Of a DNA stretch of 64,000 nucleotides, positions 18,893 to 28,906 are shown piece after piece (the first letter of the stretch is position 1; every line of letters starts with the position of its first letter). The translations under genes and the position numbers were made by a program. The notes beneath the pieces were generated by a model. It was not told the origin of the DNA and made no database searches. It saw nothing but the letters and a program-made list of their open reading frames with translations. Origin of the DNA: Terfezia claveryi (lineage: Eukaryota; Ascomycota; Pezizomycetes; Pezizales; Pezizaceae); assembly GCA_015179025.1 (NCBI GenBank), contig WHUX01000165.1:56384-120383 (forward strand), read 5' to 3'.

Positions 18893-19310
18893 CTTATTTA
18901 GGTATTATTCTATTTTGATACTTAAACAGACTTATTTGCATATAATTGATTAGTGATTGTTATTTTAGCTCCTAAAATAGAAATCTTGGGAAGTTTATTC
19001 CTTCTATGGCTTTAACTTGGAATTATATATATATATTCTTATCTCTATGCTCTCTCATTAGATCTTTATGTAATACTTTATATATCTAATATAGGACCTT
19101 GCTTCTTCTAGCACTTATGCACCTTCTTATATTATGAACAACTATATAATACAGCTGCCTCTTTTGGATATATATAGTAACTACTTCCATGTATTTCTTA
19201 CCTCTTACTTTTACCCTTTTCTAGCCTTTCTCTATATTATATATATAGTATTTCTATATATATGATTCCTCTTTACCTACTATTGGCTATCAAATTATAG
19301 ATTATAGTTG
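18893..19310 (+). repeat. Decayed E3-type LTR, 3' part
   Basis: A C-to-T decayed copy of the E3 LTR. Recognisable landmarks are the decayed palindrome, CTTGGGAAGTTTATTCCTTC, TATATATATAT, AGATCTTTATGTAA and TATATCTAATATAGGACCTTG. With 12870-12948 it is the LTR into which E2 inserted. Confidence 0.65.
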
Positions 19311-20080
19311 TTTCTATAGATTTTAATTTACCTAGAATAGCTACTTATAACTCTGCTTGCCTATAGTGCTAGCAGTCTAGAGGGTACTACCTTTGGCAAA
19401 GTTTTAGTAAAATAAATAATTCATCCTTAGCCTTAGTCTGTATGGTTTTATTTTTTTATTTATTTATATGATGTGGAATAGATTGCCAACTATACTAAAA
19501 AATACCTCGGATTAGCAGAAAAATCAAAGTGTATACTTTTCTACAATAAAAGCCTATAAATCTTGTAAAGCTTTAAGAATACATAATAATCATAGTGATA
19601 TAGAAATTCACTTTAATACTAAAGAGGAGGACTCAGAAAGTGCACATGTTAGTAAGAAGAAAGAGGAACTAGTTATAGAAGGAGATGCTTTTGCATACTT
19701 AATAGCTATAGCTAGTAGCATGGACTTAGACTTACTGGCAAAAGAACCTAAGTTCAAATACTAGCAAGAGGTTCAATAGTCTTGTAAAGAAAGCTGCTAT
19801 AGAACTTATATACTAAATGGAAACTAGTTTAATTGCAAATCTTTTCTATATTAGTAATTTTACTCTTTTTTAGCATCTCTTAGCATGTGTAATTTATTGA
19901 CTCTATATACAAAATAGTCTTTTCTTTTTACCCCTCAACTCACTCAGTTTTTTGTTTAATTTTTTTTTAAAATGTAATTATTGTTCTCTATAGCCAATAC
20001 TCTCGATCTTAGGTTAAAAATATTCGAGATCTGTTATGGTGGTGTTGTTGATACGTTAGTGGCACACCCCCTTAAAATGG
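19311..20080. other. AT-rich stretch without recognisable genes
   Basis: Probably further decayed retrotransposon interior. No open frame or motif can be assigned. Confidence 0.4.
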
Positions 20081-20082
20081 TA

Positions 20083-20129
20083 CAGTTCTTGGCCTAGCTA
20101 TGATCCATGGCGGTACTATGATCCATGTC
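20083..20129 (+). repeat. pogo left TIR
   Basis: Starts CAGTTCTTGGCC after TA, with two CTATGATCCATG boxes. The stretch 20130-20420 inside it is non-coding 3' region. Confidence 0.95.
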
Positions 20130-20420
20130 GCTACCCCTGCCGCAAGTCATATCCCAGCACACTACTTTAGGTATGTTTCCTCGATAGATCGGGTAAATTG
20201 TTTGTCAATACTATTGAATATGCTCTACAATATACGCATACTGGCTAGTGGAATAACTTATGTGAAATCACCATACACACAAATCCACCTCCAAAATAGT
20301 ACAATACCCCCCCCACATACCATATGACCCCCCCATCTATAGATATCATAAATAGAAAAGCCTACATACTGCCAAAACCTTAATTTACTATCTATATTGA
20401 TATTAGAATACAGTATATAG

Positions 20421-22496
20421 CTATAGGGTGGTATAGCATGCTATGGGGTGGTATAGAATATTGGCACTTACATTGCAAAATTCGGCTATTTCGAGCTCTC
20501 GAACCATATCAGCCAATTCTTCTGCATCTTGATCCTCCGTGGCCTCCAGCTCTTCTGCGGTTTGAGCCTCTTCATTCTCTACACTCCCAACACCCTCCAA
20601 ACCTTGATCTCCACCCACCATATTATCTGCAACCACCTTAGGTCTAGGTGGCTTCACCGGCTTTTTTGGAGGCTTCTTATGCTCTAGACGGGCCTGATCC
20701 CGTTCAATACGCCACGCAGCCTCAGCTGCAGTATAATCTGCCTTCCATTGAGCCTCCAGCACAGCCTGTACCTCTCGAGTAGCCTTCTTCTGTTGCATAG
20801 CCTGCTCTTTAGCAAGCTTTCTAGCAACAGCCTCTGCTTTCCGTGCTATTTTGGCCTCTTCAGCTACTATATCTGCAGCCTCTTTTCGAGCAATTTCTTT
20901 TAACCCTGCATCAACCATTCGACGATCTATCACTCTTGCCATATTGCCAAGATGTTTCTTGCTGGTTTTATTCCTACGAACCTTGCCATTCCGGAGCTTG
21001 TTGAGGGTCACCGCACGAGGGTTAATATCTTGATATTCAGCAACCTTTTGTGTGGCTGTATCAACAAATGCATGTAGGAGATTTCGAGCAGAGGCTGTTA
21101 TCTCAGGAATAGCTGCCTCTATATTGTTTGCCATAGCACGAAGCTGAATGGGGGTATCCAGTGCACGGATATTTAATGTAGATGTCTCAGATTGCGCCAT
21201 CATAATAGCACTAGCCTCAGTTGGTGGTAGAGGAGGGGGGAGGCCTCCACGAGCTGCAAGAATATCAATAGGCCAACAGCCAGAAACCCTGAATGCTATT
21301 GTAATGATTGCCACTGTATATACCTTATCTCGCACTGGAAATAAGATCTCAAGAAAGTTGGACTTGCGGAGGACTGCAAGTGGATTTAGGTGGATCCATT
21401 CACGGAGGTTGTGTTGGTAAGCCTTCTGCAAAATACCGAAGCAGCCAACATCAAGAGGTTGTAGTAGGTGGGTGCTTTTGGAAGGCAAGCATATGACATG
21501 AATATTCTGCTTGAGAGCATGGTCAACAACTGGGTAGGCAACATATGATGCATGTCCATCAACAATGAGCACTCGTGCTCACTGCTCATGAGCCTGCGTG
21601 CTTGTCTGTGTATGAGCCTGCGTGCTCGTCTGTGTATGAGTATTAAAGTATTTGATAAACTCCAATCCAAGCTCATTATCCATATATCCACTAGGTGAAA
21701 CCGCAAATGTTGCATCACGAGCATGCACCCCCCCCCCTTCTCCTAGTTGATAGTATGACTCATGGTGGGTTTTGCCTTGCCATACAATAAAGGGAGGTAG
21801 AACTTGCCCTGTAGCACTGATTGTTTCTAACACACTGCAGAATTCCCGTGATGCCTCAGTTACCGCATACCCTCGATGTCCTACTCTTACTATCGCCATA
21901 TCTCAAGCTCCATTTCAACCCATAGTAATACTCTTCTCATCACAATTCCAGATATCATCCTCTTTAATACCTTGTCGATGCACAAGATTGGCCAGTAACC
22001 TGAAGAAATGTTGCTGTACCTCTGAATCAGCAGCTGCTTTCCATCCTCGCTCTTGATATTGTACAAATGCCAACTTAAAATCCGGATGCCGACGCATGAA
22101 CCGATCAAACCAATGGCCCCCAATAATGTGGACCTTATTTGCATTCTCCATATTCTTGGCCGTAGTGCCTTTGATAGTTTGTTGTTGACTGCTGAGGCTG
22201 ATTGGCCGCTTGTTGAGCATATCTTGTGCAAGCTGCACTAGCATAGATTTAGAGACCGGAAATCCCAGCTTTCCCATGGTATCATAGTGATCGATAATTG
22301 CATTCTCCTCACCCGGAGAGAACAACTGGTCATTACGCTGTGCATTAGATTGCTTGACCTGCTTCCCCTTCACTCTGCGACCCAGTGTGGTCTTGTCAAC
22401 ACCATATAGCTGTGCTAATCGAAGGATGGGTATATCGGGCTCTCTACGGGCATGTTGCATCGCTTTTTGCATAACTGCTTCCGGATATTTAGGCAT
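20421..22496 (-). pseudogene. Fot1/pogo DD35D transposase, three in-frame TGA
   Basis: One continuous frame of 692 codons begins MPKYPEAVMQKAM. The N-terminal HTH_psq-like helix-turn-helix (IPILRLAQLYGVDKTTLGRR) is followed by a CENP-B/Tc5 HTH domain (FDRFMRRHPDF). The DDE_1 catalytic residues are in CDEKS, VDGHAS and LLQPLDVG, the last two 35 residues apart as is typical of this family. The C-terminal third is a charged Ala/Lys/Glu coiled coil (IARKAEAVARKLAKEQ). TGA codons at 21915, about 21903 and 21579 interrupt it; the first two fit CGA-to-TGA. A 24-bp duplication (HTQTSTQA repeat, near 21590-21640) expands the core just before the second Asp. Confidence 0.9.
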
Positions 22497-22631
22497 TTCA
22501 GGGGTTGTATAAGCAGGTTTGATTGTGCTAGCGCTGGTGAAACGAACGGTATGTGTGGGAGGGCCACAACCTCCTAGGCCTGGAGATATGCGTTAAGAAA
22601 GGCGACGAGGGGGTTGGCAGCAGGGATGTTT

Positions 22632-22678
22632 GACATGGATCATAGCACCGCCATGGATCATAGCTAGGCCAAGAACTG
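22632..22678 (-). repeat. pogo right TIR
   Basis: Inverted copy of the left TIR, ending at the TA dinucleotide 22679-22680. From 22681 to 22895 I see nothing. Confidence 0.95.
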
Positions 22679-22895
22679 TACCCTTTAGACTGCCGGCACC
22701 ATAGCGTCGCAGGATTCCCGAAAATGATTAGCGTGTTGACCCCGGTTAACCTACCGTGGTCGGTCATCCTTAGGTAGCCGATGGTAGTGTATAAGACAGG
22801 GTTAAAAAATTTGCGTTTTGGCCAGAAACAGCTAGACTTACATATTGTGGCGTCCGCACTAGACATCACGCAAATGCGTAAATTTAATTTTGAGT

Positions 22896-23595
22896 ACCCT
22901 TACTATAGGCCATATCCCTTATGGGATTGCAAATTAACCCAGTAATAGCGAGAACTGGGTCTGAAGGTGGCTACCAAGGCCGGGGCCATAGGGAAGTAGC
23001 GGCAGAGAGAACGGTGTCATGGACACGGCTCAAGAGAGGTATATCAGGGACTCCAGAGCCATGTCTATTGCCATAGTTCCGGTTTCTACAACACTTGTAT
23101 ACCCTACTAATCCAAACAAAACGCCAGAGAAAAGCAACAATAACTGCAATAACAATGACTACAAACTGCCTAGTTGAGGATTTTTTGAAGGCTGAGCTCA
23201 CGGATTTTCTAAAACTTCACGGTTATCTCACGTATGATGATTGCAACCCAAGGACGCGCTGGTGTATACTGATGACCTCCAAGCTTACGGTGGAAATGTT
23301 TCACATCTTGGCCACGCTTATTGTTAAGGATTGGATGGAGAAAGGAGTGACCAAGATGATTGAGCTTGAATCTAAGCAAGGCTACAATTTGGAGGAGGTT
23401 GTGTCTATAGTTGGGGAGCAGGTGAGGGATTATTTGGTAATTTTGGGGGTATAAAAACGCGGAGTACATCAGCAGGTAGAAGGTCTGAATTGGTATAGCT
23501 AGTCTCATTCCTCCTAAGTGGGGATAGATTTTAGCTTTGTTGGAAAGACTTTGAATTTCACAGAAGGATAGTATTTACCTGATTTTACTTAACCA
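22896..23595 (+). repeat. Segmental duplication, copy 1
   Basis: About 700 bp, from GCCATATCCCTTATGGGATT to TATTTACCTGATTTTACTTA. It matches 23910-24527 plus 26455-26535 (copy 2) at roughly 75-80 percent by eye. The spacer 23596-23909 between copies holds no recognisable gene. Confidence 0.8.
23155..23454 (+). CDS. Orphan small protein, 99 aa, duplicated gene
   Basis: I chose ATG 23155 because the equivalent ATG is kept in the paralogue; an upstream in-frame ATG at 23095 would add 20 residues. The protein (MTTNCLVEDFLKAELTDFLK...) is predicted mostly helical, with an amphipathic N-terminus, a central TRWCILMTSKLT segment and a conserved C-terminus (VRDYLVILGV). No family is recognised. Comparison with 24159-24486 shows that differences cluster at third positions or cause conservative changes (ITKM/VTKM, LESK, VRDN/VRDY, VLGV/ILGV), which suggests that both copies evolved as coding sequence for a time. 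There is no sign of an intron. Confidence 0.5.
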   Translation: MTTNCLVEDFLKAELTDFLKLHGYLTYDDCNPRTRWCILMTSKLTVEMFHILATLIVKDWMEKGVTKMIELESKQGYNLEEVVSIVGEQVRDYLVILGV

Positions 23596-23909
23596 CATGC
23601 CCGCGTGCGCATTCCAGATTTGATTTATATTCAATCCCAAATTGTGCAAATAAACATTTTCACAAGAAGTCTTGAGACATCCTGTCGCGTGCCCAGGCCT
23701 AGCTGCATAGTAAAGATGAATCATATCACACATACCTATGATCCTCTCAGCCTCGGAATGTTCCTAGATTGTGGGAAACGGGGCCAGGGGCGAGGGCTAT
23801 TACTTGCTTCATTTCCTATCTTCATTCGGAAGTTTTTTCGTATTGGATTAGCTTAACTTGGCCGAGGCAGACCTTTGAATCCCTTAGAAGCTTGGAGGTT
23901 AAACTAAAC

Positions 23910-24527
23910 TATATGCCATATTCCTTATGGGATTTCAAATTAACCCAGTGATAGCGAGAACTGGGTCTGAAGATGGCTACCAGGGCGGGGGCCATAAGGA
24001 AGTAGCTGCAAAGAGAATGGTGCCATGGCCGCGGTTCAAGAGAGGTTTATTAGGGACTCCAGACCTATGTCCATTGCCATAATTACTATTTCTCACTTGC
24101 ATACCCTACTATTCCAAACGGAACGCCAAACAGAAGAACAACAATAAATGCTATAACAATGTCTACAAACTCCGCAGTTGGGAATGTTTTAAAGGCTTAG
24201 CTCATGGAATTCCTAAAACTTGCTAATTTTCTGACCTATGATAATGGAACCCCAGAGAGGGCCTGGTATGTACTGGTGAGCTCTAAGGTTGCAGAAAAAA
24301 GGGTACACACCTTAATCAAGCCTATAGGAGTGGATGAAGTCTGGAATCACCAAGATGAGTGAGCTTGAATCTAAGAAGGGAATGAATTTGCTTCAGGTTG
24401 TGGCTACGATTCAGCAGCACGTGAGGGATAATTTGATAGTCTTGGGGGTATATAAACGCTGTCCACCTCAGAAAGGGGGGTTCTGAATTGGTATATCTAG
24501 TTTCATTCCTCCTATTTGGGGATTGTT
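23910..24527 (+). repeat. Segmental duplication, copy 2, left part
   Basis: Collinear with copy 1 from the GCCATATTCCTTATGGGATT box to the CATTCCTCCTATTTGGGGAT box. The copy is then interrupted by a LINE relic and resumes at about 26455. Confidence 0.8.
24159..24486 (+). pseudogene. Broken paralogue of the orphan gene
   Basis: Starts MSTNSAVGNVLKA, then a TAG. Downstream the frame continues as LMEFLKLANFLTYDNGTPERAWYV, aligning residue by residue with the intact copy. A second lesion (frameshift near 24330) precedes WMKSGITKMSELESKKGMNL and VRDNLIVLGV. The stop of copy 1 is read through here (TAT), giving a short C-terminal extension to TGA 24484. Confidence 0.6.
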
Positions 24528-26440
24528 TATTTTATTTATTTATTTTTTTTTAAATACTTGGTACTCCTATGCAGCCCCATTAGGGGGTCCATGAGGAGCC
24601 ACACGGAAACCCGGTGGATTCAATGGTGAGGCAAGTTAATCTGCCAGACCCGCGCAGAATAAGTACACCAAAAAAAAAAAGGGGGGCTCATGAATGGGAT
24701 ATTCCCATGCTGTCATTAACCGGCAGTGCCGGATGAGCCCGAGGGCCCTGACTGGAGCCCCGAAGAACAAAAGAGTGCCTTACGGCCTGTGAATGTGAAA
24801 AACCCCGCGCAGGTGAGAAAGAGAAAATTAGAAACCCCTCGCCAGTAGAAACCCCATAAACAGACCCCTCACGAGTATAACCTCGACCCTAACAAACCCC
24901 TCGCAGGTAGAAGAAAGATAAAACCGCGCGCTTGTAGAACCACTCGCCAGTAAAAACTGAATTATCCCATAATAACCCCTCGCCAGTAGAAAAGGAAGAA
25001 ATCCCGCTCAAAATGTGGTGGTCCGGAAAAGTCTTTTGCCCATGCGGAGCCCGTCCTTGAGGTTGATTTCTTCCGCCAAGTAGATTACTAGTGACGACGC
25101 CGCCTTTCCGACCCTTCTCCCTTCTAGCAACAACCACCGAATCCCCTTAATTTGGGCATTCTTATTATCATCCTCGATCCATCTGCGCATCAGACCGGAT
25201 TTGAACTTGGTTGGGGCAGCATGCAAGACTACTGCTCGTGTTCGTACCTGTTCTGATTGTTTCTGAGGCTGGGAGATGGGTTCGGGGGTGGCGTCACTTT
25301 CCTATAGGCTGGGGGGGGGGTGGTGGAGATGAGGCCGCTGCCGACTCTTTGCCTTTGCCTTTGCCCTTTTGTGGTTTGACCGATTGTTTCTGGCCAGTCG
25401 CTGCCTCTGCATATGTGGGTACTGGGTGATCCGTATTGGTGGAGACGCTGTTGGTCATCGGCTTCTGTGCCGGGGTCGGAGGTATAGTCTGAGTGCTAGT
25501 ATCCGTTACTGAGGTTGGCGGTGGTGGCGGTGGCGGGAATAAAGGGGAGACTAGAGGTGTTGTCTGGGGCTTCTGTGACTAGTACCAGAACTAATTGGTA
25601 TGGCACGGTTAACCCATGCTGCGCCATGTTTATTTAAGACTCTGGTTAACTCTTGAGCGGCAATCCGAAAAGGTTCGTCATTGAAAACAGCTTCGAGATC
25701 GAGGTTTATGAACTTCATGAGTTCCTGTAAGCACCAAATTTCTCTGCATGTGTTATTATACCCAAACTCATTACCATCTTGCCGCTTCTTCTGGTTGCGA
25801 CAAATCCTCTGAGCAAATAGTAGGGCTGCTGATGTAGCGGGGGGATCCTCTTCGGAGCACTCGTTGGTATCGTTTGCAATTGACTCGGTTTCGATTGACT
25901 CCTCGTCGTCGGTGTCATAGTCGGCCACAGTGGCTTGCATTATCTGTGCCGCACGGTCTTGGTGGTGGACTTGGGTGGCTGTTTCTGTCTGATATGGCTG
26001 AGCGGGAGTGGTGGCTGTTGCGGATGAGGTGGCTGTGGGTGCCCGGTAACTGGCATCCGAGTCTTGCGTGGTGGGTTACGCTTGTCGAGCTTGCCCGGGT
26101 TGTCTTTCCTCTTTTTCTGAGGCATGTTTGTCGTCGATTGGCTGTGGTTTGGTATGGGAGTTATGATTTCCCTGATTGGTGGTGCCGACTTGGTGTGGTG
26201 CTCTCGCGGAAACGTGGACCAATGTCCGTGAGAGAGAGATTTCAGTGAGAGCGAGGAAGAAGAAGAGCGAGGAAGAGACGAAAAGCTTCAGAAGAGGGGG
26301 AAAGGGTCGCGATAGTTGTTCCCCGGAGGTCTGTGTAGATATTCTTGATGTGGACATCGAGGGCTATCTCGTGGTGCTGTCCTCTTGTCTGTAGGTGCTC
26401 TGGTTGTTGAGATCCGACCAAGCGCTCGTCCTGTCAAGGT
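24528..26440 (-). mobile_element. Tad-like LINE relic with internal deletion
   Basis: Lies between the two halves of duplication copy 2. On the plus strand it opens with a poly(T)-rich run (the poly(A) end of a minus-strand LINE), then the same 3' UTR block seen in the LINE at 34181-35491 (ATACTTGKTACTCC, GGCAAGTTAATCTGCCAGAC, TGCTGTCATTAAC). It passes by 25000 directly into an ORF1-like region, so essentially all of ORF2 is missing. Tandem copies of CCCCTCGCCAGTAGAAA lie at 24835-25000. The 5' leader is about 26126-26440. Confidence 0.65.
25008..26125 (-). pseudogene. LINE ORF1 (gag-like), frameshifted
   Basis: Starts MPQKKRKDNPGK (basic, nuclear-localisation-like), shifts frame near 25945 into an acidic segment (ADYDTDDEESIETES), then a folded stretch (NTCREIWCLQELMKFINLDLEAVF). 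A Pro-rich linker contains PTYAEAAATGQKQSVK, and the region ends in GIRWLLLEGRRVGKAASSLV ... GLRMGKRLFRTTTF, which resembles the RNA-binding ORF1 proteins of fungal Tad1-clade LINEs. The CCHC zinc knuckles expected after this block are absent, removed by the internal deletion. Confidence 0.6.
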
Positions 26441-26454
26441 GGTTGGATTGATTA

Positions 26455-26535
26455 GTATTGGATTAGCTTTGTCGGAAAAACTTTGAATTTTACATAAGCA
26501 TACTGTAGTATTTACCTGATTTTATTTTAACCATA
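26455..26535 (+). repeat. Segmental duplication, copy 2, right part
   Basis: GATTAGCTTTGTCGGAAAAACTTTGAATTT... matches copy 1 at 23524-23595, showing that the LINE split a pre-existing duplicate. Confidence 0.75.
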
Positions 26536-26594
26536 ACGACCTGTTAGCGATATGATTGTGGTGATTTTGGGTTGTCCCTCATGTTGATGATACA

Positions 26595-27170
26595 GTATAT
26601 GTTCTGGACTGCCCGCGGGCAGCATACCTACTGTGCCCTTCGCGAGCAATTTATTTAATTACTGCATTTGGTACACAACACACTTGAATTTATAACAATA
26701 CAGACATATTCAACGGTTTCAAGTTGATCTAATTTATGCTCTATGAGCCTGAAGGACAATATAAATTGGATCGTTATATGGAAGATCATTACGGATATGG
26801 CACATGGTCTTATCGTGCTCTATTAGTAGATAAAGTGGTAAGTTAACTCATTAGTATAAGTAATATGATACTAATAAATATTATTAGTTGCCGTCTCTTA
26901 CATCTAAAGACTTTATGGATTCACCTTTATAGCCCATCTGAAATTTTATAGTCTGGTAATAAGGCAGAAGTTGAGCATTTATTATGGGCTACCTCGCACA
27001 CCTCAAGTCCAAGGGCTCGTTGAACTAGCCAATAGAGTTGTATAATCTCGTCAATCAAAGGTAATATGCAAAAGTTATTGTGAAATCATAGCCTGAATAC
27101 CACCTTCATCCAACCAAAGATTTGTTATATGCTAAACGTAGTAATTATATAAGTTGCTCGCGAGCGGGCC
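26595..27170 (+). mobile_element. Small TIR-bounded relic of an integrase transposon
   Basis: The left end carries TTCTGG and then TCGCGAGCAATTTATTTAAT (26640-26660). The right end carries the inverted equivalent (ATTATATAAGTTGCTCGCGA, then CCAGAA at about 27168). A 28-bp GC-rich insert (contains TGCCCGCGGGCA) separates the two motifs on the left. A decayed integrase fragment lies between. A third TTCTGGGCCGCGAGCGG copy at 27289 may be another terminus. Confidence 0.45.
26715..27115 (+). pseudogene. Integrase relic related to the gene at 3087-5017
   Basis: Segments RFQVDLIYAL, EPEGQYKL and, after several frame changes, LPRTPQVQGLVELANRVV align with VQIDLIDMRADPDGEYQW and RPRHPQTQGLIEQANAVL of the spliced integrase. 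A 50-nt insert at 26839-26888 (GTAAGT ... ACTAATA ... TTAG) looks like a retained intron. The catalytic Asp of the first motif and Glu of the last are still visible. Confidence 0.55.
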
Positions 27171-28620
27171 AGAAAATATATCTGGTATAAGCATATACCC
27201 CACCCCACCATATAAAAAGGTACTTTTCAAAGCATAAATTCGGTGACTTGCATATTCATAGCATTATTCAGCTTAATCACATACATATGTGTTCTGGGCC
27301 GCGAGCGGCTCGAACATACACAGCTCGCCCCTGTCACAATTTTTACTTCTCTCAAGCAAGCCTTCCTATATCATCAGGTCAATTGAATAAAGCGTCTACT
27401 GTGTTTGTTTACAATCGCGCATTACCATCAAGCTGTAGACTACCGCCTACACGCTGTAACACACTTGCTCTGCGACCCCCTCTGCTTTATTGGAACCGTC
27501 CCGCTGCCGTCAAAGTATAGAAATATTACCTTATCATACTGCAAAAATGGCGGCGTAGGAAACAAATCAAGCATCGACACTGAGTGATACCGCGAGTTGT
27601 AGAGGTACCGGTAACTCGGGTCGGGGGGAAATCTTCTTTTTTTTGTAGGAGGTATAACTCAGTACTTTTATTTAAGCTATCTAATACATAACGAGTAGGC
27701 GGTGGATATGGGTTCCAAAAGGGAGAAGATAACCTAGTATCGTATGTCATGAACTCATATGAGCACCGAGGTGTTTTTGAACCCAACATAGGCCTACGGC
27801 TTCACGGGAGTACAAGGCTATATGTCCTAGTACCAACTAGAAATTTGCTATGGTATTCCACTTCCCATTCCCTGGAATGCCTATATTTCTTGTTCTTAAT
27901 TTTTAATTTTTAAAAACTCATTCCTTATATGAGATACCAGACGACCATGATGACCCACCCGAGATTCAGGATGGAGGAAAGTTTATCTGCTTGGTTCCGC
28001 GCCCATGTACATATATAAAATAGAAATAGAAAGGCAACCCAGATCTGTTATTTGTTCGCTGAAATCCCTATGTGTGAGCGACCAGGAATGGGAGTTATTT
28101 TTGTTATTTTTTCTTTTTTTAAATGGAGGTATCCTGTTGCAGACATCCTCTTTCCCCTAGGGGTTTTGCGGGTTCAACCATTGGTCATTGGCTAAACTGA
28201 GAGTCGTTCGGAAAAGAAATAGGCTCTAACCGGGCAATGCTCATATGGTTTCTGGCACGGGTGATTTCGATGTACTCGTGAGACCGAGTTATTAATGGGC
28301 TTTGAAATGAGGCTTAATGGCATATCTGCGCGCTGGGTCCCATCAACGTGGTTGGGGCTGTTTGTGGGCTTGTAAGCAACTTTGTTAGGGGAACTAGCAT
28401 ACGGGGCCTCGCTGTAATCTTGTAGTCCTACAAGTTGGCCCATCCTATCCATGAAAGGAATCCTGCCACGTGGACTGGGGTTCTACGTCTTATAGGAATA
28501 GGAGTTGCAAAAGGCGAGCGGAGAGATCCAAGTGTCCACTGAAGGAAGGTACGAACAGAGCGAGTTGGTCACTGGAGAGAGGAATATGAAGAGAAGAAGA
28601 TGTTCGCATACACAATGAGT
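27171..28620. other. Intergenic, no recognisable gene
   Basis: Short frames only. A pyrimidine run at about 28097-28120 followed by a GC-rich segment could be the end of another retroposed piece, but I cannot identify it. Confidence 0.4.
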
Positions 28621-28625
28621 GCATG

Positions 28626-28864
28626 TGTAGGAAATACTCTTCCAATACATGTGCAACCATGTGAGTACGTCAACAACATATGGACATAGAGGCATGTGGA
28701 TAAGAAGGCATATGACAAGCATGTGCGAATACGGAGGAGATATGTATATATAGACTGCTAGAACCCCTAAAGCAGAGATATAGATCAAGCAAGCAATACA
28801 TCTCTCTTACAGATCAATCCCCAATATCTACGTTCATATATCCTAAGATCTCATAATCCTTACG
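28626..28864 (+). repeat. E5 5' LTR
   Basis: Starts TGTAGGAAATACTC. TATATATAG at about 28745. It ends CCTTACG, without the usual CA, as fixed by the target duplication. Confidence 0.92.
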
Positions 28865-28878
28865 GGTTATGAGCCCGG
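28865..28878 (+). promoter_or_regulatory. E5 primer-binding site, initiator tRNA half-molecule type
   Basis: GGTTATGAGCCC, directly at the LTR end, is complementary to GGGCTCATAACC, the anticodon stem-loop of eukaryotic initiator tRNA-Met. Priming by a cleaved iMet half-tRNA is established for Drosophila copia and related elements. Confidence 0.65.
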
Positions 28879-28906
28879 AGCTTCAAAAGCGCCACTTTAA
28901 CATACA

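Larger units (their letters stand above)
20083..22678 (-). mobile_element. Fot1/pogo-type DNA transposon with intact termini
   Basis: 47-bp terminal inverted repeats (20083-20129 and 22632-22678) begin CAGTTCTTGGCCTAGC and differ at one position. Both are flanked by the TA dinucleotide target (20081-20082, 22679-22680). It holds one transposase gene on the minus strand, broken by three TGA codons. Each TIR contains two direct copies of CTATGATCCATG, plausible transposase-binding sites. Confidence 0.95.

Noticed and set aside
28140..28180. GGGTTCAACC as a pol III B-box
   Set aside because: No A-box at proper spacing and no terminator.
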